Program-made: the position numbers and the translations under genes
Shown here: piece by piece, positions 21,313-29,490 of the stretch
Numbering within the stretch: position 1 is the stretch's first letter
How the letters are laid out: the number at the start of each line of letters is the position of its first letter
Assembly: GCA_963575745.1 (NCBI GenBank)
Contig: CAUYUJ010000961.1
Coordinates: 43,106 to 107,105 of the forward strand
Length of the DNA: 64,000 bases
Source of the DNA: Prorocentrum cordatum
Lineage: Eukaryota > Sar > Dinophyceae > Prorocentrales > Prorocentraceae
Direction: 5' to 3'
The notes under the pieces: generated by a model
The model's database searches: none
What the model was told of the DNA's origin: nothing
What the model saw: the letters and a program-made list of their open reading frames with translations, nothing else

Positions 21313-21623
21313 GTAGCTTGAGTTATGGCCTCGGGTAGGCACATGGTGAAGACTTCAAGCATATCCCTCCAGATGGTGGCTCTCGCTTGATTGTACGCGT
21401 TCGGACCGTTACGCCGTCAAGCTGCCCGCGTGTCGGTCCGCGTGAGCATCGTGTGAGGGGGCCCCACTTGGGAGTGTGTGGCGGCATCCTTGGTCCGACG
21501 GACTGGCGTCCGCTTTTGGGCGCCCCTTTCCATGTGCCATTCGGCCCAGGGTCGTGTGCCCGAGGTGTAGTATTCTTTCTCTCCCTCCCGAGCGCAACTC
21601 CCCCGCCCCGGATTGAGGGTAGC
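21313..21623 (+). repeat. A1 repeat of the DIRS-like element
   Basis: The left terminal repeat starts GTAGCTTGAGTTATGGCCTC and ends GATTGAGGGTAGC. It is 311 bp, matching A2 at 27,201-27,511 with about 12 substitutions (~96% identity) and no length change. Small ORFs within it recur in A2 and are incidental. Confidence 0.9.
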
Positions 21624-22017
21624 TCCCGCTCCGGGGGGGGGGGAAATTCGTTACGTTTCCCCTTTTCTGCTGATCCACCCAGCTCCCATGATTCCTCCAG
21701 CGCGCGCTGCTCACATGGGCCATGTTCGACTCTCCATCTTGTTGTCGGTGTGTCGTGCGGCGAGCGAGGCATAGCATAGCACATCACACGGCGCGCGTGG
21801 CGGAAGGAACAACGGTGACGCCATCTGTTCCTCCCTGCTTGACGGCGGTGTCTCAACGGAAGCCGAAGGAAGTAATGCGGTGCCCTCGCGGCCAGGGGCG
21901 GTCGAGGTCACATTTCTTTCTTGCAATGCCAAGTGTCCCACAATCGTGATGAGGGGTCGGTCGTGTACGCAGCTGTCCTGGTTTCCTTTCAGCGCGCGCG
22001 TCGCGCGCTCAAGAGCC
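21624..22017 (+). other. DIRS-like element 5' internal leader
   Basis: About 390 bp separate A1 from the first plausible AUG. They contain a short poly(G) run and no recognisable coding motif. They probably form the element's leader. Confidence 0.5.
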
Positions 22018-23358
22018 ATGGATTCCAATCAACGCTGGCGAGCGCTTCTCACGGCAGGGGAGGCCCACGAAACCATCCAGGAAGCGCTGGAGGCGCGCGG
22101 GTACAACACGGCATCCACGTTTTCCTCTTCCGTGAGGTCGTCCGAGGCTCTGGAGCGGCTCATCAGGGAAATCCTATTCGACGTGGAGGCGATCGGCGCC
22201 CAGCTGGGTGTTACAGCGGAAAACGTTGACTTCCACCCGCGCGCGGCAAGCTTTCGGAGGGTCTGGCATGATGCTTGGGCACTCTGCAATGGTGGAGGCT
22301 CCGTGCAACAATGGGCCACCACCGACCCTGGCATGTCCGACGTCCCACCGCCCCGCCTTGGCAGGGAGATCCAGAATGAGCTCCGGGGAGCGTTCCGGTC
22401 TAACTACCCGGGGGAGATTTTGGATCCTGACAGCATGCCGGGCCAGCGCTACTGGGCACAACTATACCACATGCGCCGCCCAGACAGTTCGATCACATGG
22501 ACACCGTGGACTCAAATCATCAGTGAGCGCAAGCACGCGGAGATCCTACAGCAGAAAGGCTCAAGGGAACCGCGTAGGAACATGGAGCTGTTGACGCAAT
22601 TGTTTTGGGAAGACATCCCACAAGTCGACGAATCTTCCTTGTCGGCTGGCCCCTGGAAGATCAGCCAGCTCCTTCAGATCAGACGGAACACTTTCGCATT
22701 GTGCGGGGCATGCCACCTGGCGTCGCACAAGACGTACGACACGAAGTTGCTCGCGATGTACACCAAGCAGTATCGACCTGAAAGTGGTCTTCGGGCCCCC
22801 AACTTGTCTGAGCTGATCGACGCAGACAGGTCTGTTCTCGAGAAGGTGTACCAGTTGGTCAACGAGGAGAACTGGACGCTCGACGACGCCTCGCACGAGT
22901 TTTCCACCGTCCGGCAGGACCTTGGCACCGCCATGCAGGCGCGCCCGAAGGCCGCCCCAGCCGGGGCGCCCTCCCGTTCAGGCGGGAAGGGGTGGCCGAA
23001 CTCCTCAGGGTCCGGAGGCAAAGGCGCCCAGAGTCAGGGAGGACAAGGCCGTTCTCGCACTCCACCCCGAGGCCCTCCTCGCAAGGGCGCTGGGCCGAAA
23101 GGGCGCGGCAAGGGATCACAGCCCGAGAAACCGCGGCTGTCGGACCAATGGGACCGGTCGTGGTTCCTGCAAGAGGAGCTCACCGACGGCCAGCGCAAGG
23201 CGATTTGCATGCGGCACCACCTCTCGCAGTGCACCCAGGTGCGCTGCAGGTACTCGCACAAGTGCCCTGTCCCGAAGGCCGATGGATCAATGTGCGGGGC
23301 GACCGACCACAAAGCCACGTCCTGCCCTCACCGCGGGGGCCGTGGACGAGGCCACTAG
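22018..23358 (+). CDS. Gag-like protein with C-terminal Cys/His zinc-binding region (446 aa)
   Basis: The AUG at 22,018 lies in GCCATGG; a longer open frame upstream has only a GTG start. The N-terminal half is mixed helical sequence (EAHETIQEALEARGYN, SEALERLIREILFDVEAIG). The middle carries NTFALCGACHLASHKTYD and NEENWTLDDASHEF. Residues ~300-390 are rich in G, P, R, K and Q (GGKGAQSQGGQGRSRTPP, KGRGKGSQPEK). The C-terminus has a CCCH/knuckle-like cluster (CMRHHLSQCTQVRCRYSH, CPVPKADGSMCGATDH, SCPHRGGRGRGH). A basic linker plus a zinc cluster as the first ORF fits a nucleocapsid-type Gag that binds element RNA. No domain beyond the zinc cluster is recognised. Confidence 0.7.
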   Translation: MDSNQRWRALLTAGEAHETIQEALEARGYNTASTFSSSVRSSEALERLIREILFDVEAIGAQLGVTAENVDFHPRAASFRRVWHDAWALCNGGGSVQQWATTDPGMSDVPPPRLGREIQNELRGAFRSNYPGEILDPDSMPGQRYWAQLYHMRRPDSSITWTPWTQIISERKHAEILQQKGSREPRRNMELLTQLFWEDIPQVDESSLSAGPWKISQLLQIRRNTFALCGACHLASHKTYDTKLLAMYTKQYRPESGLRAPNLSELIDADRSVLEKVYQLVNEENWTLDDASHEFSTVRQDLGTAMQARPKAAPAGAPSRSGGKGWPNSSGSGGKGAQSQGGQGRSRTPPRGPPRKGAGPKGRGKGSQPEKPRLSDQWDRSWFLQEELTDGQRKAICMRHHLSQCTQVRCRYSHKCPVPKADGSMCGATDHKATSCPHRGGRGRGH

Positions 23359-23538
23359 GGACAGCTCCCGGCGCCGGGCCTGGCTTCCGGCGCCGGGGAG
23401 GCGCGGCCAGTCCCGCGCGAGCCACCGAATTCAGCATGCACCATTTCTCCAACGAGTTCCTTATGCACCATTTCTCCGTCCGGCCCGGCCGTGGGCAGCA
23501 TCGCGCCAGTTCATCGCGGCGGGCCGGCTCACTCAACC

Positions 23539-24585
23539 ATGCGCCGCTTCTTCTTAGAGTTCTGCGCTGGCCAACAAGCCCACCTGTCCTCGGGCGTCGC
23601 GGGGGCGCAGTTGGCGGTCGTTGTGCCGATCGTTGCGGGCTCCGTTGACAGCAGGCCCGAGTGCGACCTGACGGACGATGACGTGTTCGACCGCATCCTT
23701 CGCTTGGCGTGGTCAGGAGTAGTGGGCTTCGCAACGGCAGCCCTTCCAGATCATCTTCGCTCCGGCCGCCAGTGGCCGGCAGGTTGCCCGCCTCACCATC
23801 GTGGGCGGGAATGCTCCCCGCTGGCCTCGCGCCTCTGGGACGTGCAGACACACCACATGATTCAGCGACGCACGGTCGATATCCTGACGGCTGTGCACGC
23901 CTGCGGCGGCCAGGTTTTATGGGCGAGTTCTCCTCTCAACGCCGCCGTGGAAGAGGATTTCGCCCAGGGCTTCCTCATCAACGTCGCCCCGCGTTGGATC
24001 TGGGCGGAGGCGCGCGATTTCGGGGTCAACCTGGACGCGACCTGGCTGCTGGCGTCATCCGCGGAACCCCTCCTCCCGCTGGCAGAGGAAGGCGCTCGCC
24101 GCAAGCATCGGCGCTTTCCCGTAGCAGCCGGGCCCGCAGCGGACGACGAAGCAGCAGTGGCTTTCCCTCTTCAGCTCATGGGCAGCATTGTGCAATGCAT
24201 CAGGCCGTTCGTCAGCTCGGACCCCCGTCGGTTGTTTACACTCTGGGGCGAGGCTTGTTCTGGCGGTCTGGAAGAGCTTCGCGCTCCAGTGCATCTGTAC
24301 CCAGACGGCGTGTCCATCTGGAGGCCCGACGTTCTCTACGTCGGCCGCGGTGGCGTCGTCGCGGGCCGCCACTTCAAAGTGTCGCCGTGGGGGAACGAGT
24401 TCGAGGTCTCCGACTGCAGCCGGCAAGCCGCCGTCCAGCACAACGTGGACGCCATTCTGGCGGACCCTCTCCGGCGGGCTTTCTTGCCCACGCTCTCGGG
24501 GCATAGCCTGGTCTGCCATTGTGGTCGCGGTGAAGCCTGCCACGCAGATGCCCTCGTCGACCTGTTCATCTCCCAAGTAACGTAA
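23539..24585 (+). CDS. Methyltransferase-like protein with DUF4326-like C-terminus (348 aa)
   Basis: The start is ATG at 23,539 (MRRFFLEFCAG). The N-terminus has a Rossmann-like nucleotide-binding pattern (FFLEFCAG, then DLTDDDVFDRILRL, SGVVGFATAALP), resembling the cytosine-methyltransferase-like proteins of dinoflagellate retroelements. Where such enzymes have a Pro-Cys catalytic loop this protein has AALPDH, so catalysis is doubtful. The middle block (RRTVDILTAVHACGGQVLWA, TWLLASSAEPLLPLA) continues that family. The C-terminal ~100 residues (YVGRGGVVAGRHFKVSPWGN ... SLVCHCGRGEACHADALVDL) match the DUF4326 pattern with its C-H-C...CHAD motif. Canonical DIRS elements also encode a methyltransferase, but of a different type and after the RT. 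The function is inferred. Confidence 0.6.
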   Translation: MRRFFLEFCAGQQAHLSSGVAGAQLAVVVPIVAGSVDSRPECDLTDDDVFDRILRLAWSGVVGFATAALPDHLRSGRQWPAGCPPHHRGRECSPLASRLWDVQTHHMIQRRTVDILTAVHACGGQVLWASSPLNAAVEEDFAQGFLINVAPRWIWAEARDFGVNLDATWLLASSAEPLLPLAEEGARRKHRRFPVAAGPAADDEAAVAFPLQLMGSIVQCIRPFVSSDPRRLFTLWGEACSGGLEELRAPVHLYPDGVSIWRPDVLYVGRGGVVAGRHFKVSPWGNEFEVSDCSRQAAVQHNVDAILADPLRRAFLPTLSGHSLVCHCGRGEACHADALVDLFISQVT

Positions 24586-24644
24586 CCAGGGCTCCGTCCG
24601 CCGCAGCTTCGGGCGTGCCAGCAACGGATGTCCGGCCGCCCCGG

Positions 24645-26921
24645 ATGCCGCGCCCGCTCGCGCCCCCAGTTGCGGACGGAGGAGGAGTGCATAGTCATGG
24701 CGACTGGGTTCGCCCGTCCAGGAAAACCACAGACGTTTTCAAGAACCTGCGGCAGCACTTCATCAAGATAATTGCGGCCAGCTCCTTGTGCGACCGCGCT
24801 CGTCGAGCTTGGGATTCAGGCTCCCGCTCGTCCTTCATCAGCCCCGACGCGGAGTCCTCCCTCCTGCGCGCCACGGAAGATTTCTTGCGGGACCAGAGCA
24901 TGCTTCCCAACTTGCACATTATCGAAGGACAGCCTTTTCGATTGGCCCTGATGCGGCAGTTTCTCACCATCGTCGATGACTGCGACACGCGGCTGATCGA
25001 CATCGCTGAGGCAGGCTTTCACACGGGCGTCAACGACCCCATTGAGTTTTCGGGTGTCTGGCGCCGTGGGCAGTCGCAAAACGTGGAAGATCTGCTTCTC
25101 GAATCCTTCGACACGAATTGGAAATCTGTCAAGGATGACCCGGATAAGGCTTTGCGACTCAATCAGGAGGAGATTGATGCAGGATTTGTGCGGGAGTTTC
25201 TGGGGACACTGGAAGAAGCCCGAGCTCGGTGGCCTTCGGGAGTGGCCGTGGGCAAACTGGGCATCGCCCGCTCGGGCAACCGGGACCCCCGTCTCTGCTT
25301 GGACAGCACGGCCCCGCACGTCAACGACAAGGTGCAGCTCCATGAGAAGGCCTGCAACCCGTGCCTGGAGGACATCGCGTCTTCGGAGGTCGTCCAGCAC
25401 CCCTCCCCCGGCGTGGGCTTCACGGCTGATGTTAGCAAGGCGCACAAGCGCCTCAGGATCCGGGAGGATGAATGGGGCTTGGTCATGTTCCAGCACCAGC
25501 AGCGTCTGTACCACTACGTGGTGTGCCACATCGGAGGCAAGTTCAGCGCTGCTTGGTGGAGCGGAATGGGAGCTGCTTTGATCCGCTTTTGCCATCGGTT
25601 CACCTTCGTTCAGCACGGTGGCTGGCTGTACGTTGACGATTTCTTGTTCCGACTGGAAGAAAAATCGGCACTCCTTCTTGCCGTTGGGATATGTTGCGCC
25701 TTGCATGTTCTGGGATGCCCGATAAGCTGGCACAAGGTGTCCTTCGGGCGGCAGGTCCGCTGGATCGGCGTGGAAATGAATTCCTATGCGTGCTTCTGGC
25801 AGATCCCGGAGGAAAAGCGAGACAAAGCCCTCAACCTCATCCTCGCTCTCATTGGCATGGGCGCGCGCCCGCCCCGCCAAGAGGTGGAACGACTGGTCGG
25901 CTTACTGTTCTGGTTTACTGAGGCGCTTTCGGCGCTTCGGCCTTGGCTCTCGGAATTCTACAGGATCCTGGCCCGCCCGACCGCGTCGCTCCTGTCGCTG
26001 TCCCGATTGCAGTTGGCAGAAGCTCTGCAGCTCGCAGATGAGAGCTTCATCATGCGGACTCACGCGTCGCACAGTGGACTTCGACAAGGTTGGCGCGTGA
26101 TTGCGGTTGGCGGGAAGGACGTGACCTCGCCGCAACAGGCCGAGGAAGTCCAACCGAACGTTCGGGGCAGAATTTGGGTCAGAGTGCTGAATCCGCGGAG
26201 CCGAACCATCGCGGCCCCTGAGGGTTTCGACAGGACCTTGATGGCCTGGGAAAGAACGCTGCGGGGCATCCCTCTGCAGGCATCGTTCCGACCTCCGCAG
26301 CCCCTCCCAGGGTCCGCGGCAGCTGATGCGTTCGCCAGCGACACGGCCTGGGGCATCGGAGGGTGGTGCTCGTCGGAGTCCTCAGACCCGTCCCCTGGCT
26401 CATGCTGGTGGTTCGCCCTCCATGGTGAAATTTCAGATTTTCCGCCGGAGTGGCAGCTGGGTCCAAAGGCGCAGCCGCTCATCTCATGCTTCGAGCTCCT
26501 GGCACAGATTGCCTTGCTGGTCTGCCGATTGCGTTCCCCAGCGCCAGTGGCGGGCCGCATGCTCATCCTTCAGGGAGCAGACAACATCACATGCGGTGCA
26601 GCCGTCATGAAGGGGTTCACCACATCACATCCTTTGAGACATTTTGTCCAACTTGCCACGAGATGGTCCTCAATTGCCAGAGTTCGACTCGAAGTTGACT
26701 ACGTCCCAGGCGTTGACAATAAGTGGGCAGATGCCTTGAGCCGTGAGTTCGACTGGATCCCGGGCCTCTTCCCGGAACACCAGCGAGTGCACATCCAGCT
26801 TTCGGATCTGCTTAGTCCTGGAGGGCGCGTGCAACTACATCCAGACCATGAGCTTTGGCCGTGCCATCTGCGGCAACTGGCTGCCACCAGCGCGCGGTGG
26901 CACGTCCCGCATAGTTCTTAA
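24645..26921 (+). CDS. DIRS-type reverse transcriptase - RNase H
   Basis: This ORF is in a different frame from the preceding one. ATG 24,645 is the first AUG (the frame is open from 24,615). It would copy element RNA and degrade the RNA strand. RT motif A is GFTADVSKAHKRL (Asp ~25,435). The motif-B region is AAWWSGMGAALIRFCH. Motif C is YVDD (25,629-25,640), intact. Then come HVLGCPISWHKVSFG and RWIGVEMN, typical of DIRS/gypsy thumb sequence. RNase H follows in conventional order: ASDTAWGIGGW (~26,340), CFELLAQ (~26,490), GADNITC (~26,575), GVDNKWADALSRE (~26,715). About 50 residues after RNase H have no recognised domain. The tyrosine recombinase expected in this class is not found downstream. 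Confidence 0.85.
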   Translation: MPRPLAPPVADGGGVHSHGDWVRPSRKTTDVFKNLRQHFIKIIAASSLCDRARRAWDSGSRSSFISPDAESSLLRATEDFLRDQSMLPNLHIIEGQPFRLALMRQFLTIVDDCDTRLIDIAEAGFHTGVNDPIEFSGVWRRGQSQNVEDLLLESFDTNWKSVKDDPDKALRLNQEEIDAGFVREFLGTLEEARARWPSGVAVGKLGIARSGNRDPRLCLDSTAPHVNDKVQLHEKACNPCLEDIASSEVVQHPSPGVGFTADVSKAHKRLRIREDEWGLVMFQHQQRLYHYVVCHIGGKFSAAWWSGMGAALIRFCHRFTFVQHGGWLYVDDFLFRLEEKSALLLAVGICCALHVLGCPISWHKVSFGRQVRWIGVEMNSYACFWQIPEEKRDKALNLILALIGMGARPPRQEVERLVGLLFWFTEALSALRPWLSEFYRILARPTASLLSLSRLQLAEALQLADESFIMRTHASHSGLRQGWRVIAVGGKDVTSPQQAEEVQPNVRGRIWVRVLNPRSRTIAAPEGFDRTLMAWERTLRGIPLQASFRPPQPLPGSAAADAFASDTAWGIGGWCSSESSDPSPGSCWWFALHGEISDFPPEWQLGPKAQPLISCFELLAQIALLVCRLRSPAPVAGRMLILQGADNITCGAAVMKGFTTSHPLRHFVQLATRWSSIARVRLEVDYVPGVDNKWADALSREFDWIPGLFPEHQRVHIQLSDLLSPGGRVQLHPDHELWPCHLRQLAATSARWHVPHSS

Positions 26922-27049
26922 ACCCTCAAGCGGATGTCGAGCGCATCCTGTCGTAGCTTGGTGCTGAGCACAGCGCCGGCGCGCACCTCGCCCGAGCGCG
27001 GGGGGGGTGAGGGGGGCGAGCACGCCCGGGCTGCGGTGGCACGCGGGAG
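26922..27049 (+). other. 3' internal region of DIRS-like element
   Basis: Only 128 bp, with a (G)n-rich stretch, lie between the RT-RNase H stop and B1. There is no room for a tyrosine recombinase. Confidence 0.6.
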
Positions 27050-27200
27050 GGCAGAGACCTTGCCGCTGCGCCGCTGCGCCACTGAGCAGCGGCCAGGGCG
27101 GCAGCAGCGGCGACACCACCGCAGAAAACAGAGAGGGAGCCCTCCTTGTCCTCCTCTTCCCTCACCCCCACTACATCAACGGGCACGGACCCCGAGGGAT
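27050..27200 (+). repeat. B1 repeat of the DIRS-like element
   Basis: This 151-bp repeat starts GGCAGAGACCTTGCCGCTGC and ends ACCCCGAGGGAT, directly abutting A2. It matches B2 (27,543-27,693) with four substitutions. Confidence 0.9.
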
Positions 27201-27511
27201 GTAGCTTGAGTTGTGGCCTCGGGTAGGCACGTGGTGAAGACTTCAAGCATATCCCTCCGGATGGTGGCTCTCGCTTGATTGTATGCGTTCGGGCCGTTGC
27301 GCCGTCAAGCTGTCCGCGTGTCGGTCCGCGTGAGCATCGTGTGAGGGGGCCCCACTCGGGAGTGTGTGGCGGCATCCTTGGTCCGACGGACTGGCGTCCG
27401 CTTTTGGGCCCCCCTTTCCGTGTGCCATTCGGCCCAGGGTCGTGTGCCCGAGGTGTAGTATTTTTTCTCTCCCTCCCGAGCGCAACTCTCCCGCCCCGGA
27501 TTGAGGGTAGC
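27201..27511 (+). repeat. A2 repeat of the DIRS-like element
   Basis: This internal copy of A is 311 bp, begins GTAGCTTGAGTTGTGGCCTC and ends GATTGAGGGTAGC. A 31-bp spacer (27,512-27,542, CGAAACAGATGCGTCGTTTC...) separates it from B2. Confidence 0.9.
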
Positions 27512-27542
27512 GAAACAGATGCGTCGTTTCACAAAACTGGGG

Positions 27543-27693
27543 GGCAGAGACCTTGCCGCTGCGCCGCTGCGCCACTGAGCAGCGGCCAGGGCGGCAGCAG
27601 CGGTGACACCACCGCAGAGAACAGAGAGGGAGCCCTCCTTGTCCTCCTCTTCCCGCACCCCCACTACATCAACGGGCACCGACCCCGAGGGAT
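27543..27693 (+). repeat. B2 repeat, right end of the DIRS-like element
   Basis: This 151-bp repeat ends ACCCCGAGGGAT. LINE-B coding sequence resumes at once with CAATGCTTTTCAACGG, in frame with the break at 21,312. Confidence 0.9.
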
Positions 27694-28333
27694 CAATGCT
27701 TTTCAACGGCAGTTGGATGATTTCACATTTGCTTCACATCAATGGAAGTTCGACTGGAAGTTTGATAGCTTACAGATTGCTGCAGTTGGTTGTTCCCCTG
27801 GGAAGTTCTTCACGGATGTTCATCGCTGCAATATGCCTGAGGGGATTGGCCCTGCCGTTGCTGAGGAGTACGTTCGAGTCGAGCTGCAGCAGGTTTCCGT
27901 CCTCAATGTGCTGGGTAACGAGATTGCTGTTTCTTTCCGCGAGCCGCATATTGATGTTGATCGTCTTCTCAACGCTGCTCGCAAGGCTTTCTTTGGGTAC
28001 ATCCAATACTTTCGATCTCGTGCTGTGCATTGGCATCAGAAGTTCAAGCGTTACCAGTCCATTGTGCTATCAACTTTGCTTTTCGGTTCCGAAGGTATGA
28101 CTTGGGGGAAGGACTCGATTCACAATATTCATGTTTTTGAAGGCACATGGCTGCTGCGTGTGTGCCACAAGCCTAAGCCAGCCAACCAATCCTGGGAAGT
28201 GTGGCGCCCTGCTCGGCTGCACGTGGTTCGCAAGCTCTTTCACGATCATGGGTTTCAGAGTTCTGTTCAACGTTTGTTGTGCCGCTCATGGTTGCAGGCA
28301 AAAGATGTTGCTGAATATCATGCTTCCACTTAG
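27694..28333 (+). pseudogene. LINE-B ORF2, RT thumb/connection segment
   Basis: The frame encodes NAFQRQLDDF, WKFDWKFDSLQIA, VSVLNVLGNEI, ARKAFFGYIQYFRSRAVHW, STLLFGSEGMTWGKDSI, VFEGTWLLRVCHKP and WEVWRPARLHVVRKLF. It aligns block by block with LINE-A ORF2 residues ~677-870. It ends at TAG 28,331-28,333, but the same frame continues with homologous sequence. It has no equivalent of LINE-A's VTNGM repeat tract. Confidence 0.85.
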
Positions 28334-29490
28334 GATGCTGCATATGCGAATCGCGAGGAGTTGAAACGTCGGCGGCTGGCTCCCCCCATTGCTCCTCCCG
28401 CCGGTGCTCGTGCTTGGAGAGATGCGAGAAGGTTGCTGCTGTGTTCTTGTCCGTCCTGGGGGATAGCGCGTGCGATTTTCATTGAGGTTCTTCGGCAGAA
28501 GGGCTCGTGGGAAGAGGCCAGTGATCTGAAGCGTATTCGTATTGGAGCAGATGCAGCTGGAGAGAGGCCTTGGAGCTATATGTTTCGTCTTCTGTTTGGG
28601 GATTCTTGGTGGAAGGACGGTGAGTTTTCCTGGGAGACGCTTCTCGCCAAGATGCCTGACTACCTGAAACACTGTGGCCATGAAAAAGCGTTTGAGTATT
28701 TTCTGTATTCTGGAAAGGTGGCGGGTTCCAAGGTTGAGAAGACGTCTTGGGACGAGGTGATGACTCAGGAGGTTTCTGGAGCGGAGGCGGAAAAGCTTTC
28801 TAAACGGTTGGCTATCTCAAATAAAAGGGCGACGGTTTGGGATGTTGTTTCAGACTGGCTTCCTGTTGAGTTCTGCGGAGATAACTTGCTTATCATTTAT
28901 TGGGCTCGTGGTGAGTGGAGGGTGGGTAACAACGCTTACCAGAAAAGAGTCGATCAGCTGGTTGATATGATGGCGTGGCCTGAGAATCGTTATCACCTCC
29001 GTTCGAGTGTCCCTGGTCGAGACTTCTTCGAACATGAATTCAGAGAGAATAACCAGAGGGCGGATGCTCTCACCCATCAAGTGCGGGAAGGCCACGAGAG
29101 GTGCACCTTGAGGCCTGTTTCACCCGATTACCTACGGCATTATGAGCTTGTTGCCCTCCGTGGTCGTTTCGATGGCGGAGTGGATGCGTCTGGTTGTGGT
29201 ATTGGTTTCTTTCTCGAGGCTGCTTTTCTTCCTCTTCCTCATCCTCAATGTCGTTCTAAACGCCTGAGGCACTCCGCCCCCTCTGAGTCGCTCCAGCTTG
29301 CTGCTTCCGGCGACGGTCTCGTTTGGAGAGATGTTGCGGAGGCCGCCTTTCTCTTGCCTAGAGATAGTACAGCCACCGATGCTGAATTGACCGCGCTTGA
29401 GCGTCTCACTGGGGCGGCCGAGTGCGTGCTGAGAGCTCGCAGAGAGCTTGAGGCGCCCCCCTGGGCGTTTGGCTCGGGCAGGCTTCGACG
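28334..29490 (+). pseudogene. LINE-B ORF2, C-terminal circularly permuted RNase H
   Basis: In frame with the previous segment after the TAG: EELKRRRLAPP, ARAWRDARRLLLCSCPSW, AEAEKLSKRLAISNKRATVW. The RNase H motifs follow as GDNLLI (Asp ~28,880), FRENNQRADALTH (Asp ~29,071), LRGRFDGGVDASGCGIGFF (Asp 29,171) and TDAELTALE (Glu 29,385). The order (second half before first half) is the same as in LINE-A although the sequences are strongly diverged. All four acidic positions are retained in this domain. The coding match to LINE-A ends near 29,455-29,490; downstream codons run into satellite. Confidence 0.85.

Larger units (their letters stand above)
21313..27693 (+). mobile_element. DIRS/PAT/Ngaro-like retrotransposon with split direct repeats
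   Basis: This 6,381-bp element is nested in LINE-B. Terminal architecture: A1 (21,313-21,623) - internal ORFs - B1 (27,050-27,200) - A2 (27,201-27,511) - 31-bp spacer - B2 (27,543-27,693). A1 and A2 are both 311 bp with ~12 differences; B1 and B2 are both 151 bp with 4 differences. B1 abuts A2 directly, which is the split-direct-repeat layout of PAT/Ngaro-type tyrosine-recombinase elements, not LTRs. Removing it rejoins the LINE-B frame with no target duplication. It encodes Gag-like, methyltransferase-like and RT-RNase H proteins. No tyrosine recombinase ORF is visible, so this copy may be internally deleted or dependent on a partner. Confidence 0.85.
18945..29490 (+). mobile_element. LINE-B: 5'-truncated, decayed LINE split by a nested element
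   Basis: This element is homologous to LINE-A along its length but clearly a different, diverged family. It starts within the C-terminus of ORF1, lacks a 5' UTR, has several frameshifts and stops, and is interrupted at 21,313-27,693 by a DIRS-like retrotransposon. Order: ORF1 tail, UGA, endonuclease, RT, connection, permuted RNase H. No clear poly(A) is seen at the 3' end; satellite/hairpin sequence resumes by ~29,530. Both ends are approximate. Confidence 0.85.

Noticed and set aside
21387-21779. 130-codon ORF in A1, recurring in A2
   Set aside because: It recurs because A1 and A2 are repeats of each other. The translation has no domain and runs out of the repeat in different ways in the two copies.
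21313-27511. A1 and A2 as the LTRs of a gypsy- or copia-type element
   Set aside because: B1 precedes A2 and B2 follows it, no target duplication is present, and the RT-RNase H lacks integrase. The split-direct-repeat explanation fits better.
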